This document shows, piece after piece, positions 51,811-63,503 of a DNA stretch of 64,000 nucleotides. The notes below the pieces were generated by a model that saw nothing but the letters and a program-made list of their open reading frames with translations, did no database searches and was not told the origin of the DNA. This DNA comes from Sipunculus nudus (taxonomy: Eukaryota; Annelida; Sipuncula; Golfingiida; Sipunculidae). The stretch is from assembly GCA_026874595.1 (NCBI GenBank), contig CM049316.1, forward strand, positions 57,545,676 to 57,609,675. Reading direction: 5' to 3'. Both the position numbers and the translations under genes were made by a program. Each line of letters begins with the position of its first letter. Position 1 is the stretch's first letter.

Positions 51811-51895
51811 GAGGGTTAATTTTTTTAAGCTTTTGCGACGTCCGGGCGCAAAGCGCCCGGACGAAGCATACGCTTGACAAAAATTAACCCTCATT
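51811..51895. repeat. Small palindromic element with an 11-bp GC hairpin
   Basis: Outer arms tgagggttaattttt (51811-51825) and aaaaattaaccctca (51881-51895) are exact complements. In the centre CGTCCGGGCGC-AAA-GCGCCCGGACG forms an 11-bp stem. Just upstream (51745-51780) is another GC-rich near-palindrome 'cgcgcgaagcgcgag'. Both stand out in AT-rich DNA. Confidence 0.85.
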
Positions 51896-51969
51896 TTAAC
51901 AACTATGACCAATTCTGAAGAGTAGATTTAATTATCCCCATTCTCAACCCCTCACAACCAACTCGTCTT

Positions 51970-52050
51970 GCATGGCGCAGTGGAAGCGCATAGCACTTGT
52001 TAATCCATGATTGCTGGTTCAAGACCCGGTGGAGAACTTCACAATTGCAT
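51970..52050 (+). repeat. tRNA-like SINE head
   Basis: TGGCGCAGTGGAAGCGC (51973-) fits an A box, and GGTTCAAGACC (52016-) is a good B box. Spacing is tRNA-like, but the acceptor arm does not pair, so this is a SINE head or tRNA pseudogene. Confidence 0.55.
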
Positions 52051-52129
52051 GTTATGTGTACTAATAATTCCATTTCTCATTACAGGTTCGCCACTAGACG
52101 GAGACACAGATACATACGGCAGACATACA

Positions 52130-53480
52130 AACAAGAAACTAGAAACAAGGGACCCATGGGTCACGGCACTCAGCTGATCATGATTAGACTATAAATGTTT
52201 CTTCACTGTGATACTATATCGAGTCGATAAAGCTTATATCATGTACATGTTGGGCTATTATAAAGGAATGTAATGTAATATGTGAGTAAATGATAAATGA
52301 AATTACCTGACTGATGGATTAATAGAGTCAAATAAAGTGGTTTATTTTTTATTTATTTAGGAGGGGTTGAAAATTGTGATATATTTGAGCAAATATGAAT
52401 GTAATGACAGCAGTAGTAGAATGATGATAAGGCTATTGAAGGATCTAAAGTGTATGGTAGTCTGCAAGCATTCAATTTGACAGATATGATGTTATGATTA
52501 ACTATGCTGATGAAGTGATTTATGAATATGTGACTGTATGACACAATATCTCTTTAGTCTTGACAAGGTACATTATTGTGATGCCCACTATATCTACATA
52601 TTACACAATATTGACATAATTTCTGGCATGTACATAGGTACCTATGGATGAATAGTTATACAAAATATTAAAGTATGAATATATCTGATTCATCTTGTTC
52701 TTGCTTACTGAGGCTGACTTTGGGATGGGGTTTGGAGAAGGGAAAAGTGAGGGCAGCACGAAGGTGGATGTAGAAATATTCTATTGTAATGTTTTTCATT
52801 TATATAAGAATATGAAAAGCTAAGAGGAAAGGGGCCCTCCTACTTGGTTATAGTAAAGTTCTAAATATATGATTGCAAACTAATACTCTGACAAGACTGT
52901 CATGAAGAAAAACAGTAAAAGTTTTGAGATACTGTGTTGCATACGAAAATTTACAGATGGACAGGCAAGTGGACAGAATGGACTAATACCTTTATTTCAC
53001 TTTCAAGAGAATAATGCATTTAAGTTTATATATAATCCTATTTTTTTAAGCAGATCCACTTTTTCCATTAAGAAGTTTTTATCTGAATCATTTTTTTATT
53101 TACAGGTTTATAATTTTTTAATTAAAAAACCTGAAAATATAAGTTAAAATATTAGAATTGTTGCAAAAGTTGCAATCATTATATTTACAGAGTAAAAACA
53201 TTGGGTCATATTATGCATACACATATATTTTATTATTTTTAAATCATAAAAGTTTTAACTGATTTTAAAAAAAATAATGCCACAACATGGCATCTACAAG
53301 AATATTCCTTGAATCACAATTGAAATGTTTTGCACATTGGAGTTTTCAGGACATGCTTAATTTTATTCACCAAAATAAAATAAAAGTAAATTTGATAAAA
53401 TAAAACATATTTTCAAATAAAGTATACACACTGTTGGTTGAATGAGGGACAAACAATATCATTGTGCTAATTAATATCCC
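52130..53480 (+). repeat. Dispersed repeat, copy of 19121-20700 and 14530-14990
   Basis: Starts near the GACCCATGGGTC palindrome (52151). It follows the 19-kb copy with a single 456-bp unit, then continues at 53080-53480 with sequence shared with 14530-14990. This suggests the full-length family runs through both parts. Confidence 0.85.
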
Positions 53481-53849
53481 AGTTTTAATTAATTACTGGA
53501 ATTAATAGTCAATTTCACACCTGGTGAAGTTTTTACTCTTCTGAAGTAAGGAATTACTTATCTCATGAACATCCACACTTTCACAGCAATACACCACTTT
53601 GTGGACACAATTAAATGTACACTTTAATCATTGTAACCCTGGTGGTTCAATACAAAATCTAAAATGTAGCATGTCCAAGAATAAAATAAAATACAGAAAA
53701 ATTATAACATTCATCTAGTTTATGCACCAGCTGGGGGGGGGTGGGATGAGTGCAGGGCAGAGGGGATGCCTGCTAGTAGTGGCCAAGCAGGGCCAAGGTA
53801 AGCTGCCTGGGGTGGGTTACATAATGCAAGTGAAGGCTGTACTACTAGG

Positions 53850-55300
53850 TTGGCTAGATGTAAACAACACTTGACATGATGTTTGAAAACATGAATAAAA
53901 GCTATTCATTCCAAACAATTTCTTTTGAACGTTCAGATTTTAAAAGATTAAATCCTTATGCATATATGCTTGGAAAATTAAATCAACAGTGCCAAAGTTG
54001 GACAAAATTTAAGGTATTGATTTTTTATTTATGCTAATAACTTGAAAAATTTGCAAAATTCAGATCTAATTTTGGGTAAACAATTGAATCTTGATTAAAT
54101 AAAGTTATATTCCTGAAAAAAAGTCTCTAGGTTCAGCAATTCTCATGTTAGGGGAGTAAATATATTTCCTGATTTTTTTAAAAATTGCATTATGTTTTGG
54201 CCCATAACTTCAAAATAATACCCAATACTGACCTAATTTTTGGTATGTTCTTAGAAAATGTATAAAATAATGTGAATACTAAATACGATCAAAAACAGAT
54301 CAGTGGTTTTGATATTAGGCAGCCTTGAAGTGTAAGAATGGCTTTTTTTAAGGAAAACAGAGTTTTTTTTCTTAATATCTCGAAAGAACAAAGTCCTAAT
54401 GACCCAATTTTCGGTATGGTTGGAGATTTTGGGGACATCTAAAATTATGTCAACAGCCGGGGGAGCATAGAGATGTGCACTGATTGACCTACAGTCATCA
54501 AAGTGGACTGCTTGACAATGTAAGGGAATACAACAAGAGCCTCCAAAAATATTCAATAACTAGCCTAATTTTGCAGCTTTTATTTTCAAATTTCAGATTT
54601 TAACAGATTAAATCCTTATGTATACATGCTGTGAAAATTTAATCCACAGTACTTACAGGAAAAAAACGTGACATGGCCAAAGTTGGGTAACATTTAAGGT
54701 ACCAATTTTATATTTTTGCCAATATTTAAAAAAAATTTAACAAATTTTGATCTAATTTTTGGTATACAATTAAATTTTGATTAATTAAAGTTGTATTACT
54801 CAAAAAAAGTCTCTACCTTTAACACTTTTGGTCTTAAGTGACCAAATATCTTCCTGATTTTTTTACAAAGTCCATTATGTTTGGGCCCATAACTTTTTAT
54901 ATATAATACTGACTTTTATATATATAATACTGACTTAATATCTGGCATGTACATAGCAACTATATAGAGGAATATTTATGGTAAATATGAAGAAAACCAG
55001 ATGAGTGGTTTTGATATTAGGCAGTCCTGAAGTGTGAAAATAGATTTCTAATAAAAAATTGAGGTTTTTCCTTAATATCTCAAAGGAACGAAGTCCTATT
55101 GACCCAATTTTTTGCATGGTAGGAGATTTTGGGGACATCTAACTGTATGCCGAAATTCAGATTCGTAGGTCCAACGGTGTCGAAACGTGCCAGTCTTACG
55201 GACAGCCATCCAGACGGACAGACAGACGGACGGACGGCCGGACGGACGACGGACAATGGACCATGACTATAGCTCAGATGATTTATAGTGAGCTGAGCTA
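53850..55300 (+). repeat. AGCTCAG-family repeat, two units
   Basis: Closely follows 20740-22145, including the truncated first unit with 'agatgtgcactga-tgacct'. It ends in GACG-rich DNA (55200-55250) and 'tagctcagatgatttatagt' (55270-). The shared internal break shows that both descend from one composite copy. Confidence 0.85.
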
Positions 55301-56015
55301 ACCATAAACATAGACACCAGAAGTTTTATTCATTCACTCACACTCAATGGCTCAAACAGCAGCCTGAATTCTAGATGTGCTCCGAAGGCTGCTTTGCTCT
55401 AATTTTGTTCATTTGCTCTGGCTGAATGAATTATAAAAGCTTTTCTTATTTATGTCGCTTTACTTTCGGTTTATACACGAACAATTACGGTATCGATACA
55501 TAATCGTGAATTTATAGCTGTTCACGCTGAATTTTGCGGTTACCATGATTATGGCCATCCTTATTATCAGATTCTGATCAGTTAGCATCTACCTTTTGGT
55601 AATAATGTAAAACTTACAACTTTTCGCAACTGTCAGGGTTGTCAAGACCTTTAGATAGGCCTCGGTGCCTTGAGAACGTCAGGTGGTGGGTTTCGAAACC
55701 TGATGCGGACGATAATAGGGGATCAGAAAACTCCTTAAAAGCAATCTAGTGAAGCTGATATAGTCTCATTAACTAAAAACAAATAATCTACATTTATACT
55801 TTACTAAGAAAATTTTCCCATATTTAATAAAATTTTGTCCAAAAATAGTAATTTTGATATATATTATGGAAATATTCTGTAATTATTGTACATATTATTG
55901 ATCGGTTGCAAGCGCGGTTGAGATTAAACTGCTATACTAGTTTGTATCATATCCCTCTGATCTGATTTTCAGCCCAAGCAGAGCAACAAAACAGCGTGAA
56001 AGCCAGCTAACAACC
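55301..56015 (+). promoter_or_regulatory. PDCD5 upstream region and 5' UTR
   Basis: DNA directly before the PDCD5 ATG. No TATA box or CpG island was evident. A B-box-like 'ggtttcgaaacc' at about 55687 hints at a decayed tRNA-derived repeat. Confidence 0.35.
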
Positions 56016-56078
56016 ATGGACGACGAACTGGCAGAAATTCGCGCTAAGAGGATGGCCGAGCTACAGGCTCAGATGGGG
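56016..56078 (+). CDS. PDCD5: PDCD5 exon 1
   Basis: 21 codons from the first ATG after a short 5' UTR ('cagctaacaaccatgg' gives a good start context). It ends in phase 0. Confidence 0.9.
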
Positions 56079-57039
56079 GTGAGAGAGTGTTGTTTATATA
56101 TTGTAACTCAAATGTTTAAACTGTTTCTAGAGTGTAAAAATATGAGTCCAACATAAACATATCTGAACTCACTTCACAAATGAGTTGTCAAATTTGATGG
56201 GTGTATAAACAGTATATATATACATGTGTTTTTTTTTTTTTTTTGGGGGGGGGGGAAGGATTAGAAAGATGGGTTATTTCGGGCAAATATTTAATTAATT
56301 ATTTAATATTATGTTTCAATAGAATATAAAAATATGTTCCATTTCTGTGTTAGTATATTTACAAGTATATTTCTTATATATGTGTTTGATATTTATATTC
56401 AAGATATATTTTGGTAATTTCAAGCAATAGAATTAATTATTATGCTGCGATTTAATATAAAAATTTAATTCCACTTCTTTGTAACTGTTCTATAAAGTAT
56501 ATGTCCTCAATGTATAATATAAATTCAACATATGTTTAGCTAGGTCACACACCATATATTTATAACAACTTATAAGTATGTAATGGGTGAAAATAGATAC
56601 TGGGCCTGCAACCTGTGACACTCAAGTCGGTCTTTCTACCGCTTCACTAATAAAGCAAGCTTCACTAGTAAGGCCAGTGTCCGGTTACATTTATGTCAGT
56701 GATTATTAAGTTAACTGAATCTTGAGAATAATTTGGATTTACTGATTTAAAAAAAAAGGATATTCCTCAGTTGCAAGGTCACTTCCCCCCTCCTGTATCC
56801 ATGCAAGTCTGTACCACTGTGATGTGAAACTTCTTTTTGTCAAGGAATTTTGCACAAATTTGTAAATATAAACATTTTTTTACAAAATATATCAAATTTA
56901 TTATATTTTTTATAACAACAGGGAGGTGGAGGTGAAGCCCAGGCCAAAAGACAGCAGCAAGAAGAGGCCAAACAGAGACAGCAGGAGATGAAGAACAGCA
57001 TCCTGTCACAGATCCTGGACCAGCAGGCCAGGGCTAGAT
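56016..57039 (+). CDS. PDCD5: Programmed cell death protein 5, 5' exons
   Basis: Two exons are visible. Exon 1 (56016-56078) reads MDDELAEIRAKRMAELQAQM plus G and ends in phase 0 at a GTGAGA donor. Exon 2 (56922-57039) opens after AACAACAG and reads GGGGEAQAKRQQQEEAKQRQ then QEMKNSILSQILDQQARAR. It ends with one nucleotide at a GTAAGG donor, so the next residue begins with T, as in the family's ARARL. PDCD5 is a small nuclear/cytoplasmic protein linked to apoptosis and to TRiC/CCT-assisted folding. The helix with (R/K)xxxLAELQA and the block MRNSILAQVLDQSARARL are its signatures. The remaining ~65 residues lie past the window. It is divergent from CCNDBP1, 6.8 kb apart. Confidence 0.93.
56922..57039 (+). 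CDS. PDCD5: PDCD5 exon 2
   Basis: 118 nt, phase 0 in and phase 1 out. It is GC-rich against AT-rich introns and encodes a charged helix followed by the conserved MKNSILSQILDQQARAR. Confidence 0.93.
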
Positions 57040-57074
57040 GTAAGGCTGTACAGTATACTGTATCAATGAGGAAA

Positions 57075-57345
57075 TATGAGAAAGGGGGGGGGCAGGGAGA
57101 CCGAGAGACAATGGGAGTGAATTTAAGACTGAGAGAGATAGAGAGAGAGATACAGTGACAGAGACAGAGAAATACAGATAGATATAGAGTGACAGAGACA
57201 GAAAGAGACAAAGGGAAAGAGAGACAATGTGAGTGAAAGACAGAGATCAAGAGAAACAGAGAGAGAGATACAGTGAGAGAGACAGAGGGAAACAGAGACA
57301 GAGAGAGAGACAGAGTGAGTGAGAAAGAGATAGAGACAAAAAGAT
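57075..57345. repeat. Imperfect GA-rich microsatellite
   Basis: Runs of 'gagaga', 'gacaga' and 'gagtga' in the PDCD5 intron. Ser-Leu-rich minus-strand frames arise from it. Confidence 0.9.
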
Positions 57346-57673
57346 CAGTTAAATAGTATAATAGAATATTATTAGTAAAGTATAATATTTTAGTGACAAA
57401 ATGTTGTGTAAATAAATTATTGCAATGAGTATGCAAAGATAGAAGTACTGCCTTGTTTTGGAAAGAAAAACAAAAAAAAAGTATTTCCAGCTGCAGTGTT
57501 TTCCAAGGTATAGGAAATAAAAACAAAATATATACCGATTCATGATATTGATAATCCTTTAGTTTCTTGTCAGAGTTATCTGCAATCATTGTGGTCCTCT
57601 TTCAATAATTGATAAACTGAACCAACCATAAATACTATAATGATAATGTAACTTGAGGGAATAAGTTTACTAC

Positions 57674-57900
57674 TCAATTCTGGTCAAGTGTTTTTAATTT
57701 TGATTAGCTATGAGTGCTAATCAATTCTGGTCAAGTGTTAATCATTTTGATTAGCTATGAGTGCTAATCAATTCTGGTCAAGTGTTAATCATTTTGATTA
57801 GCTATGAGTTCCAAAAAATTCTGGTCAAGTGTTAATCATTTTGATTAGCTATGAGTGCTAATCAGTTCTGGTCAAGTGTTAATCATTTTGTTTAGCTGTG
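57674..57900 (+). repeat. Tandem repeat, 47 bp x 5
   Basis: Units of 'tcaattctggtcaagtgtta' plus 'atcattttgattagctatga gtgctaa' start at 57674, 57721, 57768, 57815 and 57862. The first and last are diverged. Confidence 0.93.
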
Positions 57901-59712
57901 TAGTAGGTGGGTTAAGTGACTTTTGACTTCATTTCATGATGCAAAGGTCCCCTTTGGCATAAAAGTACCTTAGGGTCATAGGAATAAATTTATCCAAAGA
58001 CACAAGTTAGATCTCCCTTAGTATGTGAAATATATGCAAATTATTCAAAATGGCCACCGAAAATACTCCAAACCCCATATGCTTGCTGCTGTTACAGCTA
58101 TAATGACAAATGTTGTGTCAAAATATACATTTTCGTGGTCAAGGAATCCAATGAAATAGGTTTCCAGATTGAGAAAACAATAGTTTTCTTCTTAACATGA
58201 AAATCTGAGGTAAAATGGGCACATTTCATAAAACATCAGTGATTTTCTTCCATTATGGTAATCTGAGACACTTCTTATCCATGTCTTTGGCATTTGGGAG
58301 GTATTAAACAGGTGTGAATAGACCATGAAGACGCGTCTAACTGAACGCAATCCTCAATCGACATACATAGAGCATGAAACCACAGGAAATTTAATGCATT
58401 AACTAGAGACTTACTGGTACGTGGCACTTACTTAATCTGAGTTTAGGCAGTACAGCAAGACCATGGTATTACAAGGACAGATATACAGTTTTTTTTTTCT
58501 TTTAAGAATCACCCAATGAAATATCCACATTCTTGGTCTTGCGTCAATATATACACACACTGTTCAATAAACCCACACACGATGCTCTATTACTAGCAAA
58601 TATACATAAGGCCTGGGTTGTGGTTTATCCGCATGTGCTGTAATTTCATTTATATACATTATCTGGGTAATACGACATAAACTGACCCTTCTGGGCCTCA
58701 CAACATGCATAGGATTCACTTGGCAAAAACCAGAGTACCAGTACACACAGGAATGTCTTCCACAGGAATGGGAAGACATTCCTGTAACAAAACTCAATAA
58801 TGTTGCCAACTGTAGTTTCTTCCCAGTATCTTACATTTTATATTTTGTTTGAGACACATATTATCTATCTCCTGATGGTCAACCCTTAATAGTACATGAT
58901 CAAGGCCAAAAGCACAAAGGCATCAGTCATTGACTTTCTTTGTTTTTATGCTTCACCAGTTAGTTATTGGGTTTTATAGGGAAATACACGTATCCTGAAA
59001 ACTGTGTTCGTATTTCTATTTTCACAAGTAACGTCAAGTAACTGAAGGAATTAGATGTGTTATGTTTTATTGTGGATGGAATGATTGTTGAAGTAATGAA
59101 GTAATATATAGTATTCATCCTACCTTGAAATTATGGGGAAAGTATGCAAATTTCAATAAATTTTAGTATCATCATGAAAACTTAATATCTTTGATTGTTA
59201 TTGTATTATATTCCTTTATAAGTTCTTGTTTATTATCCTTATATATAAAGGGGAGCATTTAATAGCAGTGTATATGTACCCGATCTGTGCGATTCACTGC
59301 ATACAGAGCATAAAACATTAAACAACAAAGTGATAAACATATTTGTATTAAGTGGAGAAATAATTAAGCTGTATGCTATTCGAATAATATATAATTATGC
59401 TTATAATTATGATCAGATATCATTTAATTGAACGTAAGAACACACTTCCATAGTCTTGCTTCCGTAAGTTTCCGAAATTACTGCCATGTTCTGGAATACA
59501 ATATCTCTATAATACCTCTTAAACCATACGTTTTGCACGGCTTACGTAGGTTTCACTCTGTCACAGGCGGAGTACACAGAGGTATTGGCAGCTGTACAAA
59601 GTGGACATGAGAATTTCTTTATTGCCAACAGAATATTATCGTCTGCTTAAGCCTCATTGTACAACTTTCAGGTCTTGTGCGATATAATCATCACATAATC
59701 TATTTAAGATTT
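57901..59712. other. PDCD5 intron, no feature seen
   Basis: Noncoding on both strands. 'ggaatg-tcttcc' near 58750 is a short local inverted repeat. No element structure was recognised. Confidence 0.45.
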
Positions 59713-60700
59713 TTAGCTCAGCTGACTTTCAGTCATGCTGGGCTATAGCGATGGGTCTTTGTCCGTCGTCCTTCCGTCTGTCCGTCCGGCCGGCCGTCCG
59801 GCCAGCCGTCCGTCTGTTAGCAGGGCACAAATCGTAACCGTAGGGGCTAGGGCCATGAACCCTATGCAGTCTTAGAGGTTATAAAAAGATCTCCTGGCAA
59901 ACCTGAAATTAGGTCACTGCTACCTATATTCTCGAAGTTATGGGGTGTGTTTGCACCCCCCAGAAATAACTCTTTGAGACAAAATTTTCATCCCAAACCT
60001 TCCATCTTTCACATACAGCTCACCTACCAACAGGGGAAGAACCATAATTTTTTTGAGGTCAAAAGGTCAAAGGTCAAGGTCACAGGAGCCTCTTCTTTGA
60101 AAAGCGTGTGGATGCATTTTAAGCCAACCCTTTCACCCCAATTCTTTGATTTTTCACATATAGCTCACCTACTAAGTTGGAGAAGAATCCTATAGATTTT
60201 GAGGTCACAAGGTCAAAGGTCAGGGTCACAGGATCCACTTCTTTGAAAAGTTTGTGGACACATTTCAAGCTAGACTTTTCATTCCAAACCTTCCAGCACT
60301 GATATCGCTTCTCAGCCAACAGGGGAAAAGACCTGTTGATTTTGAGGTCAAAGGTCAAGTTCACAGCACCCACTCCTTGCGTGGAATCATTTTCAGGCAA
60401 ACTTTTCAATCTGTACCTTCCATCTGTCATATATGGCTTACCTACCAATAAGGGAGGAAGCCTATTGATGTTGAGGTCAAAAAGTCAAAGGTCAAGGTCA
60501 CAATATTTAATTGTTCTAAATGCTTGTGAGCATATTTCAAGTGTAACTGTTCAACCCAAACCTTCAGTCTTTCACATATGCCACATCTATGCATCACTCA
60601 GTTTGACTCAAACTTCATATTTATGGGTCTTTTTGCTTGAATAAATAACTTATTGATTTTGGGGTCAGCTGGTCAGCAGGTTAAAGGTTGCAGGTCAAAG
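59713..60700 (+). repeat. AGCTCAG-edge repeat with AGGTCA-rich tandem units
   Basis: Opens 'tagctcagctgactttcagt' (59714-) and GTCC-rich DNA, the inverted counterpart of the AGCTCAG ends elsewhere. It is followed by four ~130-150-bp units, each with 'cttcca-ctttcacata', 'ctcacctaccaa', 'gaggtcaaaggtcaaggtca' or a variant. Noncoding. Confidence 0.8.
60050..60690 (+). promoter_or_regulatory. Clusters of AGGTCA nuclear-receptor half-sites
   Basis: Near 60056 AGGTCA repeats with spacers of 2, 1 and 0 bases. Similar groups lie near 60201, 60344 and 60474, and a looser group near 60660-60706. AGGTCAAAGGTCA is the canonical DR1 element. Binding in vivo is not shown by sequence, and the sites come from a repeat. 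Confidence 0.4.
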
Positions 60701-63430
60701 TTATTCACCCATTGGTTGCCAAGTAATTACACCAGATTTTAGTGGTTAGTAGTTACCCATCATTTAGAAAGAATCCAGTTGATATATGGGCAAAAGGCCA
60801 AGGTCATAGGTCAGGGATGTTCACAATTACTTATTTTATAGACCATCTCTATTTTTCTTGTACATATAACCATCCCACTCCAGCTGGTACATCTCCCTGT
60901 GTGGCTGTAATTGTGAGTGACACTGGTGACATATGACTCCCTTTTGTATCAGCCTATTAAGTGATAAGGCTCAGTGATAAGTACCTCATTACTTCATAAC
61001 AAAAACACTGTTGTCAGAATGCTTCAGCCAGGCATTAAGACTATGAGAGTATAGTATTAAGGTTTAGCTTCTGATTTATAAGATGATGGGAACATTTTGC
61101 AGTTTATTTTATGGAATCCTAGCAATAAACTTAGTTTCCTAGATATCTGAATATTTTAATATATATCACCACATATAAAAGCAAGTGTTTGTTCTCATAA
61201 TATGTGGATGTGTACCTTGATTTAGGATGGCTTTTTGTTTTATTTCAAGACTCTTAGTCATGCTTTCTGCATTTCTTTTCTTTCAGGTTTGGCAGTTTAC
61301 CTACCCTGCTGACCCCATTGAAAAGCAGAGTGATAATAAAAAATATTGGACTTACACTTTTTACAATTGCATATCTATAAATCTGATATGAGGGCCTGGA
61401 CATGCCTTTTGAATTATTTTGGGCATTCATTACTGGAAAATTTGCCCCAAGTTTGGTCTCTTATTGGAGAATGTGGGATATCAAATGTCATACTTGTCAG
61501 AAATCCATTATATCTGCCAGTTAGCCACCTTAGAAATTCTTTCTTCAGTGCAGTTTCAGTAATTTTTCTTTAATGTTTGGTCCGATTTAGAGAATGTTTG
61601 TTGTCTGATTTCAGACTTGTCAGAAGTCCAATATGGCCACCAGGCAACCATCTTTTAATTCCTTTTGATCATATTATCTCAAGAACAGTTAAAGTGAATG
61701 CAGTTGGATGTATATTTATGTAATCTTGTAAAGGATTGGGTCAAATATTTCTGAATAAATATTACCATCATTTATAAAAGTGCAGTACAGTTGGCTTGTA
61801 TTGAATAAAAATTCATACAGAAGCACCTGTTTCTCAATAATTCTTGCATGTATTTCCTTGATTTTTGCTATATATTTTGATCTTATATTTGCCCTTTGTG
61901 GTGTTCCTTTGAGACTGACAGGTTTCAAGCCAGCTGTTGGAATAGTTCCTGATAGCTTAACAATCATGCATTTTCCTCAGACCATCAATTCACTGTGTTT
62001 TAACCAGACAAAGGTGATATATATTTCTGTTGTCATAGAAAATTTTCAACAAATTGGCAAATTGGTTCTTCAAAATTTGACTGGAAGTTGTGAATCTCAG
62101 TCCATGATGTCACAGGTCATGCTTGGCAGCTGAGCGTCATGACCCATGGGTCACTTGTTTTTTATAAAAATGGAAGCACCTATTTCACAGAATCTAGCAT
62201 TCTGGATAGTGAAGTCCATTGCACGAATCACATTAGTCAAACCTCCTTATGCCCAGAAAGTCAGTACTACTATCAGAGTTTTCACAGGACAGTCACAAAT
62301 TGATAAACTTGGCCAAACATTGTTTGTTTACAGACCTAGTCAAACTGCATTTGAGAATGTGTGTATACTTCTGAAGCCAAATCCTCAAACATCTATCTTT
62401 TAGATTGGAGTGATTCCTGGACATTGGTGTTTATTAATATTTATAATGAACTTAATAGCTGTCTGATATCCGTTGAAATTCAAACGAGTAAGCACAACAT
62501 GTATTATGATCTTAGAAATCTCCCTAAAAACCCAAAGGTGACCTGTTATGGTCCTACTTGCCAAATTTATCTGCAGAATATCGGCAGGTGACCCTGAAAA
62601 ACTGAGGAGCATTGCACTTCAATTAAAAATATTGAATTGTGTGCATAGGAATTAACACATGGTGGTACCACAGCATAAATTAAAGAAAACCTATATCTTG
62701 CTTCATAGGTTAAATAAAATGTCCAGTGCTGTTTATGTTATAGGCCCTTCGCCTTTTAAGTGATATTTGTTGCGCGTCTTGCTGACGTCAAAGCAATTTG
62801 AGCCCCTTTTTTAGGTTAGTTGTGACGAACTGTAAAAATATAACATACACATTTTATTAAACTTATTAGCAAGAATTAGTTTTTCTGAAAAAAAAAACAG
62901 ATTATTTGTTTGATTGGAAATGTGAGAGAATTTGCTGAAGAGGTCAGAGACAAGTAACATGACGGGAGCTGCCGCTGTTTATCAACGTTGCCCATGCCTG
63001 AAAGGGTTATACATAGTAACCGAAGCTGCTGGTGCGACATGACTGATTGGAGTTGCTAAATAAGTTCATCAGAGAATACCTAACTTTGGAGAATCATTGA
63101 CAAATGGTCAGTTTTACAACCCAAAAAAAAATTGTTTTCCACTGATGGATCTAAAAAGGTTTTTCTCTTGGTGTAAGCCCTGACACTTGTATACTCCCAC
63201 GTACTGATAACTTAATTTCCTAGGTGTGTTCGGGGTATTGTTAGGTTAAATGACATATTATTCTCATTTACTTCCCAATGGACATTGGACACCAGGAACA
63301 TGTGGACCAGGAGGTCCTCAGGGAGTACATGTGAGATCCTTTTGCCCAAAGATTATAGCTGATTTTAGGCAAAGGAAAGAAATGTCTTTGGACGCAAAGT
63401 TTAAAAAAAGAGCTAATCACTGAGAACATG
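60701..63430. other. PDCD5 intron or intergenic DNA, mostly old repeats
   Basis: Contains repeat-like blocks ('gtcagaa(a/g)tcca-tat-g-c' near 61495 and 61618) and the GACCCATGGGTC palindrome (62141-62152), here inverted. Open frames of 75-117 codons at 61346-62591 show no family. PDCD5 exon 3 was looked for and not found. Confidence 0.4.
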
Positions 63431-63435
63431 AAACA

Positions 63436-63503
63436 TAGGAGTCGAGTGGTAATAGACTTTGATCTCTGTGCTGGCTATATCAGGTTCAATTCCTAGGACA
63501 GCT
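63436..63503 (+). repeat. tRNA-like SINE head
   Basis: 'gtcgagtggtaatag' (63441-) resembles an A box, and GGTTCAATTCC (63483-63493) is a perfect B box. The arms do not fold into a full tRNA. Confidence 0.5.

Noticed and set aside
56840..57589. 249-codon minus-strand frame
   Set aside because: A product of the GA-rich repeat and the antisense of PDCD5 exon 2. It has no domain.
61287..61360. Strong pyrimidine tract and CAG that could be PDCD5 exon 3
   Set aside because: In the required phase it reads only a few residues before a stop and does not resemble PDCD5.
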